Assembly: GCA_032127265.1 (NCBI GenBank)
Contig: JAQAZP010000165.1
Coordinates: 1-12,176, forward strand
Source of the DNA: JAQAZP01 sp032127265
GTDB lineage: Bacteria; Acidobacteriota; JAQAZP01
DNA: 12,176 bases
Reading direction: 5' to 3'
Under the pieces are notes generated by a model that searched no databases, was not told the origin of the DNA, and worked only from the letters and a program-made list of their open reading frames with translations. The number at the start of each line of letters is the position of its first letter. The first letter of the stretch is position 1. A program made the translations under genes and the position numbers. This document shows positions 6,472 through 12,176 of this stretch, one piece after another.

Positions 6472-7536
6472 ATGGGTCAGCAATCCGATGCCGGCACACC
6501 GGCCAGGAACAGCCAGGGGGATACGTTGAGCAGCGGACCGCCTCCGGTGAGCGTGATCATCCCCGTGCGCAACGGCGCCGGCACCATCGGGGCCACACTT
6601 GGTTCGCTGACCCAGTCCCATGTTCCGCCCACTGAAATCATCGTCGTGGATGACGGCAGTGCCGACAGCACCGCCGATGTGGTGCGCGAATTCATTGCCG
6701 GTGAGGGTCGCTGCCGCCTGGTATCCCAGGCCCGGTGCCGCGGTGCCGCTGCAGCGCGTAACCTGGGGGCGGCCGAATCCGGCTCGGGGCTTCTGCTCTT
6801 CACCGACAGCGATGTGGTTCTGGAAGCGGACACCCTCACCCGGCTGCTCCAGACTCTTGAAACCACGGGAGCCGCCGCTGCGGTGGGCGTCTATCGCGAA
6901 CGCAATCTTGCCGGGGGCTGGCTCTCCCACTTCACCACCAGCTTTTCGGCCTTCACCTACTTCCGTGCCGGTGACGGGTTACCGACCAATTTTGGATCGC
7001 AGTGTGTGCTGGTGCGCCGGTCGGCCCTCGAGGCCGTCGGCGGTTTCGACTCGGGGCTTGGCGGAGCCACGGTGGAGGATCTCGGCCTGGGCTATCGCCT
7101 GCGGTCCCGGGATCTGGTCACCGTCCTCTCGGCAAAGGCACGGATGAGCCACAACAGCCGGTTCGGCCCGGGCACGTTCTGGCGCAACTACTATGTCAAA
7201 TCCCGCGTGTTCACAGGCATCCGAGCCCGGACTCCCCGCCCCTTCCGCACCGATGGCGGGTATGACCAGGCGGCCATGCCGCTCTCCATCCTGCTCAGCG
7301 GGCTGGGCTGGCTGATCGCCGCCGCCCTGCCCTTCCGCCCGGGTCCGGCAACTGTGCTCCTGCTGCTGCACCAGCTGCTCCTGATCCTGCTCTGGCGCCG
7401 TTTCCTCCGTCACATGGCGGGGATATTCGGAACGGGGGGAGCGATCCGCCTCTTCCTGCTCAAACAACTGGCACTCACCGCGGTCGGTGCCGGAGCGCTG
7501 TCCGCCCTGCCGCAAATCCTGCGGAAGAAAAAGTAG
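6472..7536 (+). CDS. Family 2 (GT-A) glycosyltransferase with C-terminal membrane helices
   Basis: A 354-residue protein. Residues 27-250 are a GT-A fold of family GT2: VSVIIPVRNG at the start, the nucleotide-binding VDDGSADST at 59-67, the DXD metal motif as TDSD at 111-114, and the acceptor/catalytic ED pair at 202-203 in GGATVEDLGLGYRL. Around 270-345 three hydrophobic stretches (about 270-286, 292-308, 325-345) suggest membrane insertion, and the protein ends in RKKK. It should transfer a sugar from a nucleotide donor, probably to a lipid-linked or membrane acceptor on the cytoplasmic face; donor and acceptor cannot be told. It stands alone on the plus strand and meets the FAD/GT39 unit tail to tail, with its stop inside the shared terminator. 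No strong promoter was found; a TATACC box at 6458 lacks a good partner. The start may be the TTG at 6526 instead of the ATG at 6472. Confidence 0.85.
   Translation: MGQQSDAGTPARNSQGDTLSSGPPPVSVIIPVRNGAGTIGATLGSLTQSHVPPTEIIVVDDGSADSTADVVREFIAGEGRCRLVSQARCRGAAAARNLGAAESGSGLLLFTDSDVVLEADTLTRLLQTLETTGAAAAVGVYRERNLAGGWLSHFTTSFSAFTYFRAGDGLPTNFGSQCVLVRRSALEAVGGFDSGLGGATVEDLGLGYRLRSRDLVTVLSAKARMSHNSRFGPGTFWRNYYVKSRVFTGIRARTPRPFRTDGGYDQAAMPLSILLSGLGWLIAAALPFRPGPATVLLLLHQLLLILLWRRFLRHMAGIFGTGGAIRLFLLKQLALTAVGAGALSALPQILRKKK
6515..6528 (+). promoter_or_regulatory. Strong ribosome site before an alternative TTG start of the GT2 gene
   Basis: AGGGGGA at 6515-6521 lies four bases before an in-frame TTG (6526-6528), while the upstream ATG at 6472 has no clear ribosome site. 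Starting at the TTG would drop 18 residues and place the start close before the conserved VSVIIPVRNG strand, which is where many GT2 proteins begin. The true start is therefore uncertain. Confidence 0.4.
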
Positions 7537-7554
7537 GGACGGGTCCTACTTTTT
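7528..7554. terminator. Bidirectional terminator between convergent genes
   Basis: A perfect 10-bp inverted repeat (AAAAAGTAGG at 7528-7537 and CCTACTTTTT at 7545-7554) encloses a 7-nt loop. Each direction reads a stem followed by five T. It works symmetrically, ending the GT2 transcript rightward and the GT39/FAD transcript leftward. The GT2 stop TAG (7534-7536) is inside the left arm, and the stop of the FAD gene (7556-7554) touches the right arm. The GC part of the stem is only about five pairs, so its strength may be moderate. Confidence 0.75.
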
Positions 7555-8945
7555 CAGAACCCTTCCCGGGTCCAGAGCAGCTTCTCACTCCACTCGCCGG
7601 AATCCTGTGACAGCTGCTCCGCCACATCCCTGGCGATCAGCCGGCCCAGGCTGAGACTGGCCGAGATGGTGCGGTCGTCGGGGAGGATGTGCGTGGAATC
7701 GGCGGCCCACAGGCCGGGGATGGGCGTGCGCACCGGCGGGAGAGATGTGGAAAAGTTACGGCCGCAGATTGGCTGAGCATGGGGTGAACCGGCCACGGCC
7801 AGGTCCTTGACCCACGAGTTGCGGAACGCGGGGTTGATCGCCGAGAACACCGGAAGATATCGTTGCAACAGGCGTTCGGGATCGGCCGCCGGGTCCCCGG
7901 CGGAGAACTCACCGTACTCGGGGATGTAAATCAGCGATGATTTTCCGAACCTCTCCTCGCGGCAGAGGTTGGTCCACTCGATGATCCCGGCATGGGGCAC
8001 TCGCTGGTCGGAAAAGTTGATCCAGAAGCTGTCGGTGAGTTGGCGATCCAGGCGGATCAAGGTGCAGGTGCAGCCGATGTTCTTCAGCCGGCTGAGGCGG
8101 CGGCCGTAGTCAGAAGGCACCGGCCCGCCCAGCAATCCGGCCAACCGGACCAGCGGTGCGGCAAAGACCACCGCCGAGGCAGGGGTCTCCTCCCCGCCGG
8201 CCCGAATCCCCCGCACACCGCCGCCTCCGGGATCCAGCAGCAGGCGCTCCACCGGCCGGCCGGTGGTGATTTCCACCCCGCGCTCTTTCAGCGTGCGGAC
8301 CAGGGCCTGGATGAATACCGAAGTGCCACCCTCGAGATAGCCGGCCCGTTCGGTGAGCAGGCGGTGCCGCGACCGGGCGTTGCGCCGAATCCTGGCCCAG
8401 ACCCAGGCCGCCGAAACCTCTGGCGTATGTTCGCGGAATTTCATCTCCATCAACTGGCGCCACCAGGCAGCGTATCCCCGTTCGCCGAAATTCCGCTTCA
8501 GCCAGTCCACGGCCGACTGCCCCTCCAGGTCTCTCCAGTCACGGCGCAGGTTGGCGCGAAAAACCTGGAAGCCGTAGACCAGCTTGTGGGCCAGCCCCAT
8601 CCCCGGAAAGAGCAACAGGCTCAGCGGCGTGCCGAAGGAGACCAGCCTCCCCTGGTGGTAGAAGGCCATACGCGAGGTGCGCCAGACCAGCCGGCGGCCC
8701 AGGTCCAGTTCGTCCAGCACCTCCATGTAGTGGCGGTCCGGCTTGAGCACAAAATGGTAGAAACGGTCCACCTCCAGATCACCCAGGGCCATGGAGCCGG
8801 CCAGGCCGCCCAGCGCATTGTCGGCTTCCACCAGCTGCAGTCTGGCCGAACCGGGCGGAAGCAAGCGGCTGAGATACCAGGCCGCCGAAAGGCCGCTCAC
8901 GCCGCCGCCCACAATGATGATCCGGGGTGTGCCGTCCTTGGTCAT
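7554..8945 (-). CDS. FAD-dependent oxidoreductase of the amine oxidase / protoporphyrinogen oxidase-like fold
   Basis: A 463-residue flavoprotein. The N-terminal Rossmann motif is IIIVGGGVSGLSAA (residues 9-22) with the ribose-binding Glu at 40 (LVEAD) and the GGLAG signature at 46-50. The C-terminal FAD-closing block reads LWAADSTHILPDDRTISASLSLGRLIA. There is no signal peptide or clear membrane anchor. Family knowledge: this COG1232-type group includes HemY-like oxidases, phytoene-desaturase-like enzymes and relatives of UDP-galactopyranose mutase. The sequence lacks features that would let me choose among these, and I saw no heme genes nearby. It is translated with the upstream GT39 gene through a 4-bp ATGA overlap, so a role in sugar, glycolipid or polyprenol chemistry is more likely than heme synthesis, but this is inferred from context. 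The length is normal for the family, without truncation. Confidence 0.85.
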   Translation of the reverse strand: MTKDGTPRIIIVGGGVSGLSAAWYLSRLLPPGSARLQLVEADNALGGLAGSMALGDLEVDRFYHFVLKPDRHYMEVLDELDLGRRLVWRTSRMAFYHQGRLVSFGTPLSLLLFPGMGLAHKLVYGFQVFRANLRRDWRDLEGQSAVDWLKRNFGERGYAAWWRQLMEMKFREHTPEVSAAWVWARIRRNARSRHRLLTERAGYLEGGTSVFIQALVRTLKERGVEITTGRPVERLLLDPGGGGVRGIRAGGEETPASAVVFAAPLVRLAGLLGGPVPSDYGRRLSRLKNIGCTCTLIRLDRQLTDSFWINFSDQRVPHAGIIEWTNLCREERFGKSSLIYIPEYGEFSAGDPAADPERLLQRYLPVFSAINPAFRNSWVKDLAVAGSPHAQPICGRNFSTSLPPVRTPIPGLWAADSTHILPDDRTISASLSLGRLIARDVAEQLSQDSGEWSEKLLWTREGF

Positions 8946-10696
8946 CGCCCCGCTCCTCCAGGGGCAGCGGCCGGGGCCAGCGGCCCCTGGCCGGCCTGGG
9001 ACCGGAGGTGGGCTTGGAACAGATTCACTTCCCGCTGCAGGGTATGGTCATTGGGCGCCAGCTGCATCGCCGCCCGATAGTGGGTCATGGCCCGCTCATT
9101 GTCACCCTGCCGGGCACGAATCCTCGCCAGGTGGAGATGACTCAGACCCAGGGTTCGGTCCTGTCGCAGCGACAACTCGTATTTGGCCACCGCCTCGTCA
9201 ATCCGCCCCATGCACTCCAGCATGTAAGCCTGGGAATGAGTCACCAGGGACGGCTGAAAATAGATCCCCAGGTCAGTGTTCAGCAGCAGGCCGGACAGGA
9301 CCAGGGCGACGATGAGGAGGGCCAGCCTGGCCGGCCGGCCCAGCCAGGCCACCAGGGTGCGCAGGGCGAAACCCCCGTAGACCAGAAGCAGTGGAACCAC
9401 CGGCAGGCGGTAGCGGGCGGTGATGAAAAAGAGGATCACCGAGGCCGAATAGGTGAAGAAGAAGGCGTAAAAGAGGAGGTGGGTCCGCCACCAGCGCAGG
9501 GAGAGCACCATGCCGGCCAACCCCAGTGGAAGGAGCACCGCCAACGGCAGAAAGGCGATCTTCAGCGACCAGGAAATCTGCCGCAGGTAGTTGAAGTCGA
9601 AGTTGAGCGACACCTCGTATCCGTTAAAAAATGCCCGGGTCTTCTTCCAGGTCAGCGCCAGAAAGTCGCCGGGATTCTCCCTGATCCATGCCATCCCCTG
9701 CTGGAACCAGTGATCCGAGACCTCGGAATCGCTCAGCCCCGTCCTCCCTGACTGCGCCTCGGCCACCCGTCGCGGTACCTCAAGGTTGAAGATACCGGGC
9801 AGGGGCGGCATGCCGTGGGGCGGAGTGAAGAAACCGGTGGCCTTCTCGTTGTTGCCCACATAAAAATTGATCCCCCCGTGGGCGGTGATCAGCACCGGCT
9901 CGCCGGTGACCACCCAGTTACGGACGGTAAATGGCAGAATGCACAGTGCGGCGCCAACCGTCACCATGGCCGCCGGCGCCAACCGTCGGGCCAGCGCCTT
10001 CCCTTTCCCGCCGGCCCAGAAGGCCCAGGCCGCGGCCAGGGGGAAAAAGAGCATCACGTTGGGCCGGGTCAGGGCAAACAGCCCCAGCAGGACCCCGGCA
10101 CCGAACCACTGGCGCAGCCGCCCGGTGATCGGGGCCCGGTGCAGCAGCAGCAGGGCAGCCGACGGCAGAAGCACCGAAAAGACGGTGTCCAGCATCTGGC
10201 TGTCAAAGACCAGTATCATGCTGTAGAAAAGATAGAGGCCCAGGGTGAACAGGCCGGCCAGGGTGCCGAAGAGATCCCGGGAGAGCCGGTACAGCAGGTA
10301 GGCAGCGAAGATACTCAGTCCGTACTGAACCACCAGCACCCAGAGGTAGTTTTCTCCGGCCACGGTGAACACGGCGGCGAGAAAGTAGGCGTAGAGCGGG
10401 CTGAAGAGCAGGCTCTGCCCGCGGAGAAACAGGTCTCCCGTAGCGATGGTTTTGGCATAGTTGATGAAGAACTTGGTGTCGCCGGACTGGAAAACGAATT
10501 CACCGAACTCCACCAAATAGAGGATGCGCACCAGGGCAATGGCCGTCAGCATCCCGGCCACCAGGAGACAGCGGCCACGGGGGAGGATACGCGATTCCAG
10601 CCGGTCGGCCTGGTCGGGGCGCTGCACCGGCGTATCGGCTCCCCGGCCTTGTCGGGCCGCTTTCTTCTTATGCTTCTTCTGTTTCCCGGATGTCAT
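8942..10696 (-). CDS. GT39/PMT-like polytopic glycosyltransferase with C-terminal TPRs
   Basis: A 584-residue integral membrane protein. A Lys/Arg-rich cytoplasmic N-terminus (about 1-40) precedes the first helix at 42-62. The first extracytoplasmic loop carries SGDTKFFINYAKTIATGD (71-88), where the acidic residues match the catalytic loop of GT-C enzymes. About ten hydrophobic segments follow to residue 472. The conserved block RNWVVTGEPVLITAHGG with NFYVGNN lies at 259-283, and FITARYRLPVVP at 424-435 is typical of the PMT/GT39 group. Residues about 484-551 form two TPR-like helix pairs (SQAYMLECMGRIDEAVAKYELSL and LHLARIRARQGDNERAMTHYRAAMQLAPND), followed by an Ala/Pro/Gly-rich tail. Such proteins transfer a sugar from a polyprenyl-phosphate donor on the periplasmic side. 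The start has an AGGGGG ribosome site and lies close to its own promoter. Its stop overlaps the FAD gene start by four bases. Acceptor (protein or glycan) is unknown. Confidence 0.87.
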   Translation of the reverse strand: MTSGKQKKHKKKAARQGRGADTPVQRPDQADRLESRILPRGRCLLVAGMLTAIALVRILYLVEFGEFVFQSGDTKFFINYAKTIATGDLFLRGQSLLFSPLYAYFLAAVFTVAGENYLWVLVVQYGLSIFAAYLLYRLSRDLFGTLAGLFTLGLYLFYSMILVFDSQMLDTVFSVLLPSAALLLLHRAPITGRLRQWFGAGVLLGLFALTRPNVMLFFPLAAAWAFWAGGKGKALARRLAPAAMVTVGAALCILPFTVRNWVVTGEPVLITAHGGINFYVGNNEKATGFFTPPHGMPPLPGIFNLEVPRRVAEAQSGRTGLSDSEVSDHWFQQGMAWIRENPGDFLALTWKKTRAFFNGYEVSLNFDFNYLRQISWSLKIAFLPLAVLLPLGLAGMVLSLRWWRTHLLFYAFFFTYSASVILFFITARYRLPVVPLLLVYGGFALRTLVAWLGRPARLALLIVALVLSGLLLNTDLGIYFQPSLVTHSQAYMLECMGRIDEAVAKYELSLRQDRTLGLSHLHLARIRARQGDNERAMTHYRAAMQLAPNDHTLQREVNLFQAHLRSQAGQGPLAPAAAPGGAGR

Positions 10697-10720
10697 GCAG
10701 CCCCCTGTGGATCGGGCCCG

Positions 10721-10750
10721 ATTCTATCCATGCTCTTTTCGGCTTGTCAA
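10721..10750 (-). promoter_or_regulatory. Sigma-70-type promoter of the GT39-FAD unit
   Basis: On the minus strand a consensus TTGACA (10750-10745) and TAGAAT (10726-10721) are spaced 18 bp apart. The expected start near 10714 leaves a short leader of about 18 nt that contains the AGGGGG ribosome site. It is back to back with the rsmA promoter. Confidence 0.65.
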
Positions 10751-10778
10751 TGTAACCGGCGCCGGAACCCGGCCGCCG

Positions 10779-10807
10779 TTGATTTCAACGGCCGCTTCTC
10801 CTACAAT
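10779..10807 (+). promoter_or_regulatory. Sigma-70-type promoter of rsmA
   Basis: TTGATT at 10779-10784 and TACAAT at 10802-10807 are separated by exactly 17 bp. The expected start near 10814 gives a leader of about 30 nt before the rsmA ATG at 10845. Together with the minus-strand promoter at 10721-10750 it forms a compact divergent promoter region with only 28 bp between the two -35 boxes. Confidence 0.6.
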
Positions 10808-10844
10808 AAGCCGTATTGTATCAATAATTTTGGAACAGAACCGG

Positions 10845-11768
10845 ATGAAGCAGGCTGCGGGCAGGTATCATTTCGACCCTTCCAGGCGCCGCTGGGGTCA
10901 GAATTTCCTCCGTGACCGCACGGTGGCGGACCGCATTGTCGCGGCCATCGACCCCCGTGGGGACGATCTTTTCATGGAAATCGGCCCGGGTGAGGGCGTG
11001 CTCACCGAACGCCTTGCCGGGCGGGCACGTGGCGTGGCAGCGGTGGAAATCGACCCCCTGCTGGCCTCGATCCTGCGCGAGGGCCTGGTTCGGCGGTGTC
11101 CGAACCTGAAGATTCTGGAAGCGGATGCACTGGAAGTGACAGCGGAAGAGGTGTTCGACCTGCTGGGGCAATCAGCGGCGGACGGAGGCATGCTGCGGCT
11201 GGTGGGCAACCTGCCGTTCAACATTTCGGTGCCGCTGGTCCGGCTCTGGATGGACCGCCTGCCGCTGGTGCGGGACATGACCTTCATGGTCCAGCGCGAG
11301 GTGGCCCAACGGATGACGGCCCGGCCATCCACGTCCGAATACGGGTTCCTCAGCCTGGTGGTGCAGTTGGGCTGCTCGGTCCAGCCGCTGCTCGAGGTGA
11401 GCCGGGAAGCCTTCAGGCCCAGGCCCAAGGTGGACGCCTCGGTGATCCGGCTCACCCCACTGGAGGAGCCGGCGCTGACCGACGAGCAGCGCCGCCGGCT
11501 GCTGGAAGTGGTCTCCATCGCTTTTCGCAGCCGTCGCAAGACGCTGTTCAACAACCTCCGGGCGGACAAAAGGTTTGGCGGAGAAGCGGAGATGTTGTCC
11601 GAACTGTTCCAGCGGCTGGGCCTGAACCGGGACCGCCGGGGCGAAACCCTTTCACTGGCGGAGTTTACCTCCCTGGCCAGGGAACTGGCCCCGCTGGAGG
11701 CCGGGAACGGGAACGACGGGGTACCGAAGCGGAACGATGCTCGAGGGAACGATGCCGAAGAAAAATAA
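10845..11768 (+). CDS. rsmA: 16S rRNA adenine-N6,N6-dimethyltransferase RsmA/KsgA
   Basis: A 307-residue SAM-dependent rRNA methyltransferase that dimethylates two adjacent adenines in the 3' hairpin of 16S rRNA during small-subunit assembly. The family landmarks are in order: RRRWGQNFL near 14-22, SAM motif I EIGPGEG at 45-51, the acidic VEID at 67-70, EADAL at 92-96, and the catalytic motif IV as NLPFNIS at 122-128 (most relatives have NLPY, so Tyr is replaced by Phe). FRPRPKVDASVIRL and FRSRRKTLFNNL mark the C-terminal domain. The frame is open upstream to 10524, but homology begins just after the ATG at 10845, which sits behind the promoter at 10779-10807. The ribosome site is weak (GGAACAGAACCGG). 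The end carries a hydrophilic extension of about 20 residues with repeated Asn-Asp pairs, and it overlaps the ftsK start by 17 bp. Confidence 0.93.
   Translation: MKQAAGRYHFDPSRRRWGQNFLRDRTVADRIVAAIDPRGDDLFMEIGPGEGVLTERLAGRARGVAAVEIDPLLASILREGLVRRCPNLKILEADALEVTAEEVFDLLGQSAADGGMLRLVGNLPFNISVPLVRLWMDRLPLVRDMTFMVQREVAQRMTARPSTSEYGFLSLVVQLGCSVQPLLEVSREAFRPRPKVDASVIRLTPLEEPALTDEQRRRLLEVVSIAFRSRRKTLFNNLRADKRFGGEAEMLSELFQRLGLNRDRRGETLSLAEFTSLARELAPLEAGNGNDGVPKRNDARGNDAEEK
11703..11759 (+). repeat. Short in-frame GGAACGA(T/C)G repeats at the rsmA/ftsK junction
   Basis: The nonamer GGAACGATG occurs at 11731-11739 and 11746-11754, 15 bp apart, with related copies at 11703-11709 (GGGAACG) and 11710-11718 (ending ACG). 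All spacings among the last three are multiples of three. They encode Asn-Asp pairs in rsmA and, in another frame, supply two identical ATG contexts for ftsK (11737 and 11752). Confidence 0.7.
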
Positions 11769-12176
11769 AAAAGGAAAGGCCGGAAAGAGCGATTCCACGC
11801 CGAGCCGCTTTCGCCACTACCTCTCCATCCTTTTCGTGGTCCTGTCGGTGGCGGTGCTGGCCAGCCTGTTGTCCTACAATGCCGGAGACCGTGCCTGGTT
11901 CTTCAATCCCGATGGAAGCGCCCCGAGAAACTGGTTCGGCCCGGTGGGGGCCACCATTTCCGAGGGCCTTTTGCAGTTCGCGGGCATGAGTTCCTTCCTG
12001 CTTGGCCTGCTCCTGCTCTCCCTGGCGGTGATCACCACCAGGGAACGCCGGTTCGAATCGCGGACCGTCCGGCTGGCCGGTCTGGCCCTGATCACCGTGG
12101 CCTTCACTGCCCTGCTCGAGCTTATCTTCACCCATCCCCTGGCCATGGGTGGGACAGAGATCATGCCCGGCGGCTG
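11752..12176 (+). CDS. ftsK: FtsK/SpoIIIE-type DNA translocase, N-terminal membrane domain (partial)
   Basis: Only the first 141 codons are present; the frame runs off the right edge, and the linker and motor domains are not visible. A Lys-rich start (MPKKNKKGKAGK) is followed by hydrophobic segments at about residues 23-41, 76-93 and 107-125. The loop SYNAGDRAWFF with NWFGPVGATISEGLLQFAG is the recognisable first periplasmic loop and second-helix region of FtsK, where a helix-capping FGPVGA block is conserved. FtsK anchors at the septum and pumps DNA for terminal chromosome segregation. I chose the ATG at 11752 because GAGGGA lies four bases upstream; an in-frame ATG at 11737 adds five residues (MLEGT). 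It overlaps rsmA by 17 bp and probably shares its transcript. The call rests on the membrane domain alone. Confidence 0.8.
   Translation, partial: MPKKNKKGKAGKSDSTPSRFRHYLSILFVVLSVAVLASLLSYNAGDRAWFFNPDGSAPRNWFGPVGATISEGLLQFAGMSSFLLGLLLLSLAVITTRERRFESRTVRLAGLALITVAFTALLELIFTHPLAMGGTEIMPGG

Noticed and set aside
10524..10844. Upstream extension of the rsmA frame to 10524
   Set aside because: It overlaps the GT39 gene and both divergent promoters, and RsmA homology begins only after the ATG at 10845.
12050..12062. GGTTCGAATC, resembling a tRNA T-arm
   Set aside because: It lies within the ftsK coding frame (RRFES), and no acceptor, D or anticodon arms can be folded around it.

Overview
The window is a GC-rich (roughly 60% or more by eye), densely packed Gram-negative-type chromosome segment. 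It holds ten protein genes, two cut by the window edges, and one gene-poor stretch of about 0.8 kb. I see no rRNA, tRNA, CRISPR array, insertion sequence or phage gene. The gene families (MoxR/Bat operon, GT39-type membrane glycosyltransferase with TPRs, RsmA next to FtsK) would suit an environmental deltaproteobacterial (Desulfobacterota-like) lineage. That assignment rests on gene content only and is a weak inference.

Left block (1-5663, all minus strand): a Bat-type operon in the order moxR, DUF58 gene, BatD-like membrane protein, batA, batB, batC (TPR, runs off the left edge). The last four genes are joined by 4-bp, 0-bp and 1-bp stop/start junctions, so they are probably translationally coupled. 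A near-consensus sigma-70 promoter (TTGACT, 17 bp, TATAAT) lies at 5923-5951. It is followed by a leader of about 250 nt with a perfect 12-bp hairpin. By family knowledge a MoxR AAA+ ATPase remodels or inserts metal into VWA-domain partners. Here three VWA or VWA-like proteins (DUF58, BatA, BatB) and two envelope accessory proteins are made with it.

Middle (5664-6471): no convincing gene. It contains the operon promoter and leader, an AT-richer patch around 5985-6100, an 11-bp inverted repeat flanking the promoter, and a G9-containing terminator-like hairpin at 6331-6371.

Glycan block (6472-10696): a GT2 glycosyltransferase on plus converges on a two-gene minus-strand unit, a GT39-type polytopic glycosyltransferase with C-terminal TPRs followed by an FAD-dependent amine-oxidase-fold protein (4-bp overlap). 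The two units meet at a compact bidirectional terminator built from the ends of both genes. Together they look like polyprenyl-linked sugar transfer or envelope glycan modification, but the substrate cannot be read from sequence.

Right block (10697-12176): divergent sigma-70-like promoters separate the GT39 gene from rsmA (16S rRNA dimethyltransferase). The start of a ftsK/spoIIIE DNA translocase gene overlaps the end of rsmA and runs off the window.

I do not see a clearly new defence or mobile system. The most unusual points are the leader and promoter architecture of the moxR operon, the orphan terminator before the GT2 gene, the unassigned FAD enzyme paired with glycosyltransferases, and short in-frame tandem repeats at the ends of batC and rsmA.
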